Source: Channa striata (Eukaryota > Chordata > Actinopteri > Anabantiformes > Channidae). Taken from it: DNA of 64,000 bases. Positions 38,001 through 48,977 of the stretch are shown here, piece after piece (positions within the stretch are counted from its first letter, which is position 1; each line of letters begins with the position of its first letter). Location of the stretch: positions 1,922,001 to 1,986,000 of the forward strand of contig CM065183.1 of assembly GCA_033026295.1 (NCBI GenBank). Direction: 5' to 3'. Below the pieces are notes generated by a model. The model worked only from the letters and a program-made list of their open reading frames with translations. It searched no databases and was not told the DNA's origin. The position numbers and the translations under genes are program-made.

Positions 38001-38898
38001 TTCAACCAAAGATGTGCCAATGCATGATTCTTAGACCATCTCTGCTCATTGTAGAAAAAAGGAGTAGCCTAGTAAACTATTTATTTTTACACCTGCGACG
38101 TAAAATCAATTCGTAGTTTTGGGATGACCAACAACAATAGCCTGGAGCTTTACAAGCTCAAATTGGAATTTTTTATATTCATCTTATCTTCTTCTGGTGA
38201 GATAGATTGGCTTGAATCTTACGATAGATAAGTAGTAGATAAAATGTGCACTTTTATTAATAATACATAACTGTGGGCAGTGCCTCCCAAAATGTCCCTG
38301 ATGTGACCCCATGTGTGTCCCATTCTCATCAATGGAGTATCTTAGAAATGCCTGGAGAGAATTTTATTACATCTGGCAGAAACATCCACTTAGACTCGTG
38401 GATGAAGTGTTAAGAATATGAGTCTGGACAAACATGCACAGAAAACACAAGTTGCACAAGAATTCCATGATTAGGACAATTTGGTACTGAGACAGAGACA
38501 AGGCGTTTCCCTGCTGAGTGGAACTCTTTTGGACACCTGTCACGCTTTCAGCTCTGCTCGTGGACTGTGGAACATGTGTATTTGTGTACAAGGTGAAGCT
38601 GTTGCTGGACCAGTGTCATGAAAGTGATTTCCTCAACCTGCTACAGCAGAAAAAATAGTTTCTAACATTTCAACGTTGATAATCAAACCCTCAAAATACA
38701 GGACTTCATACAGATATGATTAGTTGAATTTGCTGTGAATTTGCAGCAGTGTGATGGTGACACTACAATAATCCCAGGTCTGTAACATTGTGATATGATG
38801 CGTGTGCCAACCACAAGCAAAACACTACACGCTCAGCACTTTTCTTTCTGTAAGTCAGTTAGTTTCCACAAAGAGAACACCTAGGCAACAAAAATAAC
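35091..38898. other. Intergenic, nothing recognised
   Basis: 3.8 kb of unique-looking sequence with a (GT)n tract at about 35694-35706. No recognisable coding region or mobile element. Confidence 0.45.
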
Positions 38899-38900
38899 TA

Positions 38901-39294
38901 CTGTATTTTCCGGACTATAGAGCGCACCTAAATTTAAGCCGCACCCGCTAAAATTTAAAAGAAATATATATTTTGTCACATATAAACCGCATCGGACTAT
39001 AAGCTGCCAATATCCAAGCTGAGAAATAAGATATTTGCATAGAAAGATTTTGTACCATAAGTGTTTATTCATACACCTGAACCTGAATGGTGCCTGTAAC
39101 ACGGCAGTAAAAGTGCTGATGTTTGCTGTTGTGCGTCTTGGGTTGCATGCGCTAAGAATAAAAACTGGCGCTTTTTTGTTTGCACTGACTTCCATCTACA
39201 GCGCCCATCTGAGGGCTGCAGAAAAATTCATAGAAAAGCCGCATCTATGTAAAACGTCGGAAAAAAGTAGCGGCTTATAGTCCGGAAAATACGG
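38901..39294. mobile_element. TA-flanked MITE, 394 bp
   Basis: The left end 'ctgtattttccggactatag' is mirrored by the right end 'tatagtccggaaaatacgg'. Each end abuts a TA dinucleotide (38899-38900 and 39295-39296), as in Tc1/mariner-like insertions. Inner blocks ('aagccgcacccgct', 'aaaccgcatcggactataag', 'aaagccgcatctatg') repeat the 'ccggactataagccgc' theme. No transposase is present. The terminal motif belongs to a widespread vertebrate MITE group. Confidence 0.85.
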
Positions 39295-39569
39295 TAGACA
39301 CAATGTGGCTAAACAACGCAGGATTTGATTTCTGGATCCAAACTCAGATCTTGGGTGTGACCATCCAGCACTGTCTCATGTCTCTATCTCTATGTTTTTA
39401 TTAATAAAGGCAGGTCACCACATTGTGTAAACAGTGACAGCAGCTTATGAACCAAAACTTTGTGGCTAATATACATTTTACTGGGTTGTTTTTTTTTTTT
39501 AGTAATTTACAGTTTGCACATAACATGAAACCAAAAAAGTATGACTAAATACGTCACTGTGTGACCTGA

Positions 39570-39785
39570 GAGACCCTGCACAGACAAACAACCATTGACA
39601 CACACACTAGCACAGGCAATTTGGAGTCACCAGTTAACCTGACATGTACGTGTTTGCAGTGTACAAGAAAACTGGGGAAACCAAGTCCACCAGACAGGCT
39701 GCAGCCCACCAAGGCTTCAAACTAGGAATCTTGTAGCTATGAGGCGGCAGACCTAATCACTCCACTACTGTGCTGATAAGGATAC
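39570..39785. repeat. Decayed interspersed repeat ('caatttggagtcaccagtta')
   Basis: Contains 'ggcaatttggagtcaccagt', 'taacctgacatgtacgtgtt', 'gaaaactggggaaaccaagt' and 'cagacctaatcactccacta', matching in order a common teleost repeat whose consensus ends in 'gctaaccactaagccaccgt'. No coding capacity. Confidence 0.6.
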
Positions 39786-40855
39786 ATGCTCCTGACACTG
39801 AGGTCTGTTAAGATACAAATTCCATATATAGATACTATTTTTTGTCTTTTATTTTATTTCACCGTATAGCTAAACTAAAGACTAACAGGTATTGAAATAA
39901 TAATAATAATTAAAATGTTTTCTCTCATTGGATATTGTGTCTTCCCTGTCTCCTTCTCTGAGTCACATTTGCTAAGCGCTTCTTTCCATCTCATATTCAA
40001 ACAGGTTTGAAATGAGCATTTATACAATAGCCATATTCTTCAAACTCAATTAAATCTCAGGAATGTTCAGTTGGCTTTAATGTGATTTTGCCAGATTTAA
40101 ACTTCCGCTGCCTTCTTTTTTAAAAACTTTAATAGTTCAATAGAATTCTCTCCTGCGCTGAACGACATTTTAACAAGAGCGGATGAATCGAGCCGCCTGT
40201 GAAATAACATTCTTGGCCAGGGATAAGGAACCCAGTTAGTGCTTTCTGGTTCTGGAATTTTTATTTCAATTGATTGTGTAGCTGTTCTGCACCCCATAAT
40301 AATGCAAATCTAACTTGGACCTGGAATCTAAAGCCTGGAAGCAATTTTTAGGTCTTTTATAAAAAATAAAAGAAACAAAAAACAATAAGAGCAAAAAGTT
40401 TTACAGAGTTTACAGACCTCTCTGCTGCTGCTTGTCTCACATCAAAACAATTGTGTAATGACATTTTCAAAGCTGTCAGGCCAAAGCTGAATTTTCCACA
40501 ACACCCCTGATTTTCAGCGACTTACACTATGCTTCTTGGCTTCTTGGTAACTTTGCTGTAAGCCCATTCTGGAAGACAGGCCAATCTAATTTCAGGCCTC
40601 CCACAAGACACACGGAGAAAGCAAGTCAGGAATACTAATGAGTGCAGTTTGCGAAACGCCGGGACTGACAATACAGCGGAGCAGCTTTTCTAACTGTTTT
40701 CAATGTGGGACACAACAGCCTCTTAATTGTGGTCACGCTTGTAAGCAGAGTTTATCCTCAGCCAGGAGAAGATAGTGATTTTCGAAACTGATCAGCAGCA
40801 AGTCCAGCAGCTGTAAAACAAACAGGGGTGTCCTTTTTGCAGCATCTGCAATACA
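39786..40855. other. Intergenic, possible conserved non-coding sequence
   Basis: No gene recognised. 40010-40330 is compositionally balanced with TTAAT/AATTA words and no simple repeats; it might be a conserved non-coding element, which cannot be tested here. Confidence 0.35.
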
Positions 40856-40859
40856 GTGC

Positions 40860-41020
40860 TGACATGGCTCAGTGGTAGATCAGTCATCTGCTCCACCCTG
40901 ATGGGGGCGTATAGCTTTAGTACATACATGGACCTGTACCTCTATTGTCTAACTGGCCCTGAGTCCTGAGCAGAACTTCCTAAATGGTTGGCACATGCAC
41001 AGATGTGTAGTGAGTGACAG
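40860..41020 (+). repeat. Possible tRNA-like SINE remnant
   Basis: 'catggctcagtggtagatca' resembles a tRNA A box as found at the head of fish SINEs. The following sequence is too decayed to show a B box clearly. Confidence 0.35.
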
Positions 41021-41144
41021 CCAGTCATTTGCATTCCGGTGTACATCACGGACATGTCACATCCATGCCGGTGCCGTCGTCTACTGCAGATGATCTGACT
41101 GCATGTGTGCAGTGTTTTACATGCCTTCTGATAAACTGCTAATG

Positions 41145-42060
41145 ACTCCTCCCATCACTGACTGGTGGATGTCTCGATGGTTCCCCTTTACTTATGGTTG
41201 TTATGGTCTAACTTCCAGTTTGCTGGCACTATCTCAGCCTCCGCATACTCCTGGCAGTGGTTCCTTCCACTCTTCCACATTTTTTTCCACCTGATTTCCA
41301 TCTTTTGTCCCACCAAACTCTTTGGTCATATCAGGTTAATTCATTTCACCTGTTTCTCTGCCTATATCTACCCAGGTCTTATCACGATACTTTGCGAAAT
41401 TGTTTCCTGTTACTCTTGATGTCAGAGGATTTCCAGCCTGTCTGTTTTTTTGGTGGATGGTTTAGCTCTGCATGTTTTACCTGACCTCCCTCTCTATTGA
41501 CCACCCCGTCAGCTCATCGGGTTTGTCTGTAGTGCTAACATGCTCTTTGCCTGACCGGCTCACCTGTCTGACCCATCTGCCACGTCAGATCACTCACTTT
41601 GGACCTTCTTGTCTGTGCCCATTTTCTTCACCCTGTAAATCTCCTCTGACTTTGTGAACTCTCCTTTTACTTTGAAATCAGGCAGCGTAAGGATATAGGA
41701 CAGTGGATCTCGTCATAGTTTGCTTTTGCTTCCTGTTCTTCTTACTCATTCACGTGGCCATTCTTCTGATGTCTTGCTGCCCACTCACCATCCTTCCCTC
41801 ACTCCTCCTTTATTCATTTTCTAGCTTTACCATCAGTCGTGCCCCTTGCCCTGGTGCAACTGCTTATCAAGCCCACAGTACTTAAACCCCTCTTTCCCTC
41901 CGTTAACTCAGATTATTGTCGGCCTTTCAGCTGTCCAGATGTCATGTTCCCCATTTTTGCTAACCTCTTGTTTGCGCTAGCAGATTCAAGTCCTTTGCCT
42001 TTCTCTTGCCCTGCGCTTAGCATCTGGTAGGAGTGTCACTTTGACATCTTTTACATGCTT
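41145..42060 (+). repeat. Pyrimidine-rich stretch, possible decayed LTR
   Basis: About 0.9 kb strongly enriched in C and T on the plus strand, which leaves several overlapping open frames of no recognisable content. 'tcatttcacctgtttctctg' and 'cctatatctacccaggtc' (41340-41375) resemble the U3 of the solo LTR at 62388-63060. 'tacttaaacccctctttccc' near 41880 looks like another LTR promoter-type motif. No termini or target duplication found. Confidence 0.3.
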
Positions 42061-44577
42061 TCATTCTTTTTCTTGTGTTAAATGCAATGTAAAAACCTTT
42101 TGACCATTCGTCAATAATGGCAAGCTTGTAGGATACATTTCTGATATAATTCAAACCATGGTTTGAGTTTATTGACAAATGAAGTAGTTGCCTGACAAAG
42201 TGATCAAACCCATTTCAGGGGATGCGCTGGGCGGCACCTAAGTATAATGTGGATTCAATGTCCTGATTGAACCAGTGTTTTGCTTATAGCACGTTTAGGC
42301 TGTTCCAGTCAAAACAAAAACTATAAACCCTTACCAAGATAATTTTTGGGGCTAAAGAAATTAAATGCTAAAGAGCCAAATAATGGTTCTCTCGGGGCCC
42401 CTAATGCCTGGTCTGTAGATTATGTTGCTTTCGGGGCAAGGCTGTTGTCTTCATGAAAGCTGAGCAGAAGCTTTTCAGGTTGTCCAGCCACCTCACTTTC
42501 ACGAAGAACTTCCTCCCGATAACCTGTGAGATATCAGAACTACCTTGAGGGGTTTCTTAGTCCACTTGGACTCAGAGATGAGCCAATTAACCATTTTCTC
42601 AGTCTGCAGTGTTATAATCTCACATCAACCCTTATTTGTGATGGATTTAGATCTTGAAACAGAAAACACAGACACCCACAAACATTTTAAGAGGGTTATT
42701 GTTAAGTTGATGGATAAGGCTCAGGTGGAAGGTTGTCAGTCAAGGGCACCAGGTGAGCAGCCTATGTTCTAATCTATTAAAAAATCCCAGGTTAGTGATG
42801 ACAGTGGTTTAGTCTGACAGGAGAAGAGAAAGAATGGCAGGTCCATTAGGCCATATACAGTAGGAGGAGCAAGGCCTCGGATGGAAACGGCACAAGCACT
42901 TATGCCAGGGGATACACACCCTCCAAGAGCCCTCTCCTGTCTATGGAGTGCAGCAATATGCCAAGCGTCTAAACCACAAGCCTCTACCATCCACTTCAGT
43001 CCAAATCCAATCTCAACCAACAGAATCCTTCATTAGTTCCAAAATAGTATTAATACTTAACAATTCACACTACATTTGATCCACACAACTAGCTCAGTCA
43101 AAATCACATGCAGGGTAATGAACCAAAAACAGAAGGCATAAGGACAGGATTCAGAGAAAAATGAAAAGGATTTAAGGCTGGAAAGAAACTGCATGTCAAT
43201 CAGTTAACAATCTCACAGTTAAAAAAAAACGATTTACAAATTAGATGCTGAGGAAACAACACGTCTTGATCAAGTGTGTTATAAACGTACATGCTGGCCT
43301 GTTAGTGCTGCTTGAGTGCCCCATAACAACCAGGGTATCTGCACATTATTTACCAAAGTGTTGTTCTCTCTAATGTTCAAATATCATTTCACTACAGCAG
43401 TATTTGCAGCCTGAGACTTTTCAAGTACAAAACTACAGACAGTAGGAAAGCAGTGTCTGGGTGCACAGGATTAATGAGCCCCAATTTAACCTTTTCGTTA
43501 TTACAGGTAGTATAACTGACGTGTCTGAGATGTAGACGATTGTGCAACCTGCTGTCATGGGCAAAGGATTTATGAAAAGTATGTGGTTGTGCATCACAAG
43601 GACTTTGTATGTCCACAGCGGTGAGCTAAAGATCATGCCAGGATCTAATTAATTTAAAGTGTACTATTTTGTCCAAAGTCTCTCTCACGTATGAGGTCTG
43701 AGTATTGAGCGTGGCGGTCAAGTAATAGAAATGTTGTCAGCACACTCATTCACTCACTTTTAATTCTCCAGACAATTCAGGAGGGAGCGACACGCTGCAC
43801 AAATAGGCTCACACACATAATCTGGACGTTTTGGTCGGGGGCGCACAGGATAAACTGCTGAGCAGCATCTTGGAAGCATGTAATTCATCGGAGAAATGAA
43901 ACAATATTTCAGGACTCAAACAAACAAGTGGACAAAGAAAAACACAGTAATCTCTACTTACATAGACTGGTGTCATTATCCACACACTGACTCAAACTCA
44001 GTGTGTAGAAACAAAGCCTACGAAATCAGAGAAAGCTTTCGTTCTTTATGTTTTTACAGCAGAAAGGAGCCTTTGTTTTACTTACCCTTGCTCCAGTTCG
44101 CAGTGCCTGCAGCTTCTGGCAGTTGTGAAGACAACATGCTGCTTCTATGAAGACAGAACTCGACAGAACACTCTATATGAACTAACTTGGCTTTTTAATT
44201 TTTTTTTTTTATCAAGCACTCAAAGCTCACGTCGACTTACCGTGAATTTGGGATTGTGCTCCTGTTTTTTTTCTTTACAATGGAAAGAGACTTTACCCTG
44301 GATTTCGATATGAGAGGTCGTTTGAGACATAAATCATACTAACTCGCACACACAGCATCATACTCTCACACTTATACTACTATACTCTTACACACACACT
44401 ACTATACTGTAAAAGGAAGTTAGTTTGATTAAACAGGAAGACAGTTTAAATCTTCATAATCTGATTGGCTTACAGCCTAGACAACAAAGTCTGTAGCTTG
44501 TAGCACTGCTAGTCATACTAGAGCTAAAGGAAGAATTGATTTCGAGTTTTGGTTTAAAGCATTTTTCTAACAGCAGA
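42061..44577. other. Intergenic, upstream of the integrase gene
   Basis: No recognisable coding region. A CA-rich microsatellite-like stretch lies at 44340-44410. Upstream exons of the integrase-core gene may lie here but could not be identified. Confidence 0.4.
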
Positions 44578-46580
44578 ATGGTATCTAAGATTTTTATATT
44601 TATTTACCTTCTTTTTCAAGGTCAGTTGTTGTTTGTGGAAGTAAATGGTAGCGAGGAGGACATTCAGGTGTTTTTTACCACTGCAATGAAATGTGTTCAG
44701 AACACTATATCAGAATCTGACACCATGGGATCTGACAGCATGATTTTGGAGCTCAATGGATACACAAAGACAATATCTTCCTTTCTTTCAAATCACCAGA
44801 GTTTAGGAGGGAGTGACCAAGATTTTTGTATGTTGGAGGCCTTATATGCATGTTTTTGTTCTATTATAAACTCATATGAAAACTTGAGATCAATGGAAGT
44901 GAGACAAACATCCATGAATATTTCAAGAGTACCTCCAATGCTCAGAACTGGTCGTCCCGGTCGTCCACAGTACAACATTCTACATGAGCAAATAACTCAT
45001 TGTTTGTCCCTTGGAAAGAGTTGGCAAAGAATAGCCTGTGTGTTTGGAATCAGCAGGAGGACACTGTACAGGCACAGACTAGAAATTGGACCGCTGGCCT
45101 ATACGAGAATGTCAGATAACAACTTGACAAACATCATTAGTGAAATCCTTCAAACCACCCCAAATGAAAGGTGAAAGGTTTGTGTTAGGAGGCTTTAGAT
45201 CCCGCAACATCAGGATACAACGCTGGCGTTTGAGGCAATGCCTACAACGACTTGACCCAGTTGGACGGGCCTTCCGTCGTCGCCGTGCAATTCGACGTAG
45301 AATTTACAATCTTCAAACTCCCAATCAATTATGGTGAGTCGTTTTTTAAATTTGTATTATTTATATTATTAGATAATCATGAATACGCAAACTGCCGATG
45401 TATTAATGTAGTCTATGGCTTTACCTAATTTTAATGTTGCAGCCTATAATAATAGACTGCAGTGGAAACAGCTTATACCCCATCAACACATTAAGGAAAC
45501 CACATAAATAATTATTCAAACTTCCTAACTGTCTCAAGCATATTCCACTACAATCTGTCATTTTTTTAAAATGTACATTTTAAAAAGAGATGAATTGTGC
45601 CAATGCATTTTAACAAAAACACTCAAAATTTAAACTTTATAATGCCTGAGTAACAATTTTAATTCCATTTCTCACCGTATTGGACTGGAGGTAGATTTCG
45701 CAGTATTGTCTAATTCATAAGTTCAAACATTTTTTATTGACCCCTTTAAATTCATATACCTTCAACAATTAAAATCACATTCTGGTTCGTTAATTATGGA
45801 TGCAAATATGTCTGTATCATTGGCCATTTTTCTTCCAACAGGCATATAGATGGGAACCATAAACTTGTGAGGTGGAGGATGGTCTTTCATGGCTGTGTTG
45901 ATGGCTTTAGTCGGACTATTATATACTTGCAGTGCCTCAATAATAACAGAGCATCAAGTGTATTGGAACTGTTTCGCACTGGTGAACAGAGCTTTGGACT
46001 TCCCTTAAGAATACGGTGTGACCATGGCTTGGAGAACACAGCGGTTGCACGGTACATGCTGGAGAGAAGGGGGTTAAATAGAGGCAGTGACATTACTGGA
46101 CGCAGCGTTCACAGTCAGAGGATAGAAAGATTGTGGGCAGAGCTTCATCGTGTAGAGTCATTCCACTACAGCAGTCTCTTTACCTTCATGGAAAACGAGG
46201 GCATACTTCCACCGATGAACTCCATTTTTTGTCTCCACTACATCTACCTGCCAAGAGTCCGAAATCAGTGGAACAACCATGGATTATCCACAGAGGGAGG
46301 ACAAACCCCTCTCCAACTGTGGCAGAGAGGGGTTCTTAACAGTGCTGGCGCTGGTAACTTGGCAATCGATTATATTTTTACAGGAAGTGAGACATTTGAT
46401 TTTAATGAAGACATTCCTCCACAATTAGAAACTGCAAACAATATAATTGTTCCAGTGAACAAATTTAATGTAAATGAAACAGTTCTAAACAGGATTCAAG
46501 AGACAGTTGAGAGATGTAACCATGGCATAGGATTATTTTTAGATCTAGTGAATTTTCTTAGTGAAATTTATCAAAGTTGA
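44578..46580 (+). CDS. DDE integrase-core protein, two recognised exons, one frameshift
   Basis: Exon A (probably 44621-45333) encodes an acidic N-terminal part, a TGRPGRP motif and a helix-turn-helix (SWQRIACVFGISRRTLYRHR). After a frame change come GERFVLGGFRSRNIRIQRW and the Arg-rich RAFRRRRAIRRRIYN. Exon B (45842-46580) encodes an rve-type catalytic core: HIDGNHKLVRW, CDHGLEN and QRIERLWAE, with the three acidic residues at codons 45849, 46020 and 46125 (D-x56-D-x34-E). Joining TG|G across the intron gives LWHIDG in frame. An extra A in 45167-45169 breaks the frame at PNE; otherwise 700 codons are nearly clean. Relative to my memory of the family, about 12 residues are missing at LPRVRNQWNNHG. 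The family is known from fish and fungal genomes as multi-copy integrase-core proteins and is probably a transposase. It converges on the HECT exon at 47197-46960. Confidence 0.85.
44595..44620 (+). promoter_or_regulatory. Likely splice acceptor upstream of exon A
   Basis: A pyrimidine tract running to 'cttctttttcaag' at 44608-44620. Read as protein it gives a hydrophobic IFIFIYLLFQ that mimics a signal peptide, which would be odd for a nuclear recombinase. I therefore favour an intron end here over translation from the ATG at 44578. Confidence 0.5.
45334..45841 (+). other. Intron of the integrase gene
   Basis: Donor GTGAGT at 45334-45339 and acceptor 'tcttccaacag' ending at 45841. Removal restores a codon (TG|G, Trp) and the conserved LW-HIDG junction immediately before the first catalytic Asp. 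508 bp, AT-rich, with no insertion seen. Confidence 0.85.
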
Positions 46581-46680
46581 TCAGTGGACAATATAGCAAA
46601 TGTGTATTTGGTTATTTAGCAAAAGACTTAACAATAGTAACATTGTGAATTGTTTTGTGCTACTGTGCATTATTGCCAAA

Positions 46681-46696
46681 AATAAAATATAATAAA
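46681..46696 (+). terminator. Polyadenylation signals of the integrase gene
   Basis: Two AATAAA hexamers (46681-46686 and 46691-46696) about 100 bp after the stop at 46580, before the convergent HECT exon ends at 46960. Confidence 0.6.
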
Positions 46697-46959
46697 AATA
46701 ACTTTCTAAAAACTTAGTCAGAACTAGTAGAAATGTTTCCTTAAGCTGATAAGAAATCACAAATGTTTTGAAACAGCCTAAGAATGCATCTGTTGTAAAA
46801 TACCAACAATCACTGTAAAAGTAGCTTTCTCAACTGACTGCAATAAGTTTAAAGTGATTTTTCAGCATAATGCCAATGTTTTCAAAGAAAACCAAATGTC
46901 TAACACATTAATCCTTAACAGGATACTTAACAATGTTAAACAATGTTTAACAAGTGCAG

Positions 46960-47197
46960 TTATTCTCTACCAAAACCCAGCGTGTTACCTAATGCAAAGT
47001 CCGTGCTTTCCCGGAAATGCTCATATTTGTTAAGCAGTGGCAATTTGAGGCAGTTGATGCAGGTGTTTGAAATAGGCAAACAGAGTTTAGGGCTCAAGGA
47101 CTGATCATGCAAGAACTCAACCGATGGCTGTGGTGAAAAGCCGACTGGAGGGATGACACTTGCACCTGTGGTAAAGGCTTTGATGGTCCCTCTTCCT
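46960..47197 (-). pseudogene. HECT E3 ubiquitin-ligase C-lobe exon (G2E3-like)
   Basis: The minus strand reads TTGASVIPPVGFSPQPSVEF, then LPISNTCINCLKLPLL, KYEHFRES and ALGNTLGFGRE followed by a stop. This is the end of a HECT domain as found in the multi-copy fish proteins named G2/M phase-specific E3 ubiquitin ligase-like. The Cys of SNTC (codon at 47059-47061) is the thioester-forming active-site position of HECT ligases. A pyrimidine tract and AG ('ttttttctgttag', ending at plus position 47198) precede the exon, so translated sequence further upstream in this frame is intron. The exon covers only ~78 residues. No N-lobe exons were found between 47198 and 48000, so the gene is probably incomplete. 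Confidence 0.8.
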
Positions 47198-47984
47198 CTA
47201 ACAGAAAAAACGGGCAAAAAGTTCAGCTCAATCATGCCGAAGTAAAATTTTACTGCAAGGAAAACTTCAAAAGAAAAAAAAAGAGTGTGAGAACTGAATA
47301 TGGAAAAAACCAAGAGATTAACAGAAAATGACATAGAAAAGTTAGAATGCAAGAATAAAGAAGATGCAGAACTTCAAGAAAAGTAATAAAGTGAAAATAA
47401 GTGAAAAATTAAAACATAATAATCAACCAGAGGACTTAAGTTTGAGGAAGGGTGAAAGCAAAACTCTCATATTTCGAAGCAGCCTTCCTCTCCTTCGGGT
47501 CAGTGGATTAGTTATGTCATGTGTATAAAAGTCTTCAGATTGACTCTTAACAATTTACAACAAGACACATTCAAATTCATGTAATATAACCTAAATACTT
47601 TTATCCCTCTATATGAATCTTGTATGTCCATGCAAAGACCTCATTTTGAAATGTCAAAAACAGAAAGACAAATAATGAAAATTACCCACTCCCTCTTAAT
47701 TCAATATAACTAATGTCCAGTTCTTCAGTGATTCGAAAGCAGTTGCCACATCCCCATTATTTTAACTGTTTGTGTTTTGTGTATATATTCTTTATATAAA
47801 ATTACTGACCTTTGAGTCTATGATTATGCTAAACTCAATCTATTTAAATCAAGGTTTCTTTCCTATACTTGGTGTAGTACCTTTTAGAAAAAAAGGATTA
47901 CTCGCCAAAATCCTGCTTCAGCCCTAATTTGCATTGTTAAAGATCAGCGCATTTTCATCTAAATGTGACAGATCCTCCTTAAAC

Positions 47985-48116
47985 CTAAGAGTTGGGGAAA
48001 TGCCAAGCTTCTAACACTTGTGGAGCTGCCAGGATTTCAACCTCTGTACACCCATTATCTTCCTCTGATATTGACAGTACAGTGACACTTGCTGATGAAA
48101 ATTCCACAATATATGC
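47985..48116 (-). pseudogene. Possible upstream exon of the HECT gene (acidic linker)
   Basis: A 42-codon open stretch on the minus strand reads VTVLSISEEDNGCTEVEILA and ends with a stop at 47985. Acidic Ser/Glu/Asp linkers of this type precede the HECT domain in related fish proteins. No splice sites were verified and the intervening HECT N-lobe is absent. Low confidence. Confidence 0.25.
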
Positions 48117-48180
48117 AGTAGTAAGTTCAGTAGTTTCTTATCATGTCATATGACAGGCTGGTTTATACTTCTCCTCTGAT

Positions 48181-48966
48181 CTCCCTCCAGATTTTTTCAC
48201 TAAGGCCCAGTCACCCTTTGAAGGAACTCATTTCATTCTTTCAGTCACTACTCAGTCTATATTCTAACCCCACATCAAGCTGATTTCCACAAACATTACG
48301 CTAATATTACTGTGCCCAACCCTGAGCGTGTTAATTGAGGTGTCTCAACCTAAGCTAAGATTGTAGCTCTGTATTTATTTTATATTGCAGTGCACCACAG
48401 TACATCGTATCGTTGATACACATAAACGATGACGCGGAAGTTCGCTCAGATACATTCGCACACTTGTTCCTTTCATACTTGCACAGCAGACGTACGTGTC
48501 CACTTGAGTTTGACAAACTCCAAATAGCTGAAAATAAAGAATTGATTCAGAAAGTGTGTTCTGCAATTTATAACACTCAATGTATGCAAAGAACAAAATA
48601 GACCTGATGACTTTTTTCCAGACCTCTGCAGGAAGCTGATGTGATGAATTTGATAGACATGGAGAACTACAATGTCCTGCCCTGTGTTGTCATATCAGCA
48701 AGAAGAAAAAACCAGGCTTAACTGAGAAGGTGGTTCATTATCATGTACTGTGGTGCACTGTGATATGAAATAAATGCAGAGCTACAATCTTAGCTTAGGT
48801 TGAGACACTAAATCCACAAGCTCAGGGTTGGGCACAGTTATATTAGCGTAATGTTTGTGGAAATCAGCTTGACGTGGGGTTGGAATATAGACTGAATAGT
48901 GACTGAAAGAATGAAATGAGTTCCTTCAAAGGGTGACTGGGCCTTAGTGCAGAAATCTGGAGGGAG
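48181..48966. repeat. Long inverted repeat, 225-bp arms around a 337-bp loop
   Basis: The left arm (48181-48405) starts 'ctccctccagat' and ends 'gcaccacagtacat'. The right arm (48743-48966) is its reverse complement with roughly 15-20 differences by eye, clustered near the 'gagcgtgttaattgagg' segment. Both ends are sharp, but no target duplication is visible outside them. The structure could be a foldback transposon, a non-autonomous element with long terminal inverted repeats, or a local inverted duplication. It lies 1 kb beyond the HECT exon. Confidence 0.9.
48391..48718 (+). pseudogene. Coding-like sequence in the loop, function unknown
   Basis: After an acceptor-like 'tattttatattgcag' at 48390, an open frame reads APQYIVSLIHINDDAEV and continues to PLEFDKLQIAENKELIQK, then a stop at 48601. 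A second stretch after 'ttttttccag' (48619-48628) reads PLQEADVMNLIDMENY and ends at 48718-48720. A donor near 48558 would join the two in phase. The composition looks protein-like and low-complexity is absent, but I do not recognise the family. Confidence 0.25.
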
Positions 48967-48977
48967 AGCACATCATA

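Noticed and set aside
40860..40935. tRNA gene
   Set aside because: An A-box-like motif is present but no B box or cloverleaf; a SINE remnant is more likely.
42545..43020. Open frames on both strands near 42.5-43.0 kb
   Set aside because: No splice-supported structure or protein motif; probably chance.
48181..48966. Reading the long inverted repeat as a transcription terminator or structured RNA gene
   Set aside because: Arms of 225 bp with a 337-bp loop and element-like sharp edges fit a mobile or duplicated sequence better.
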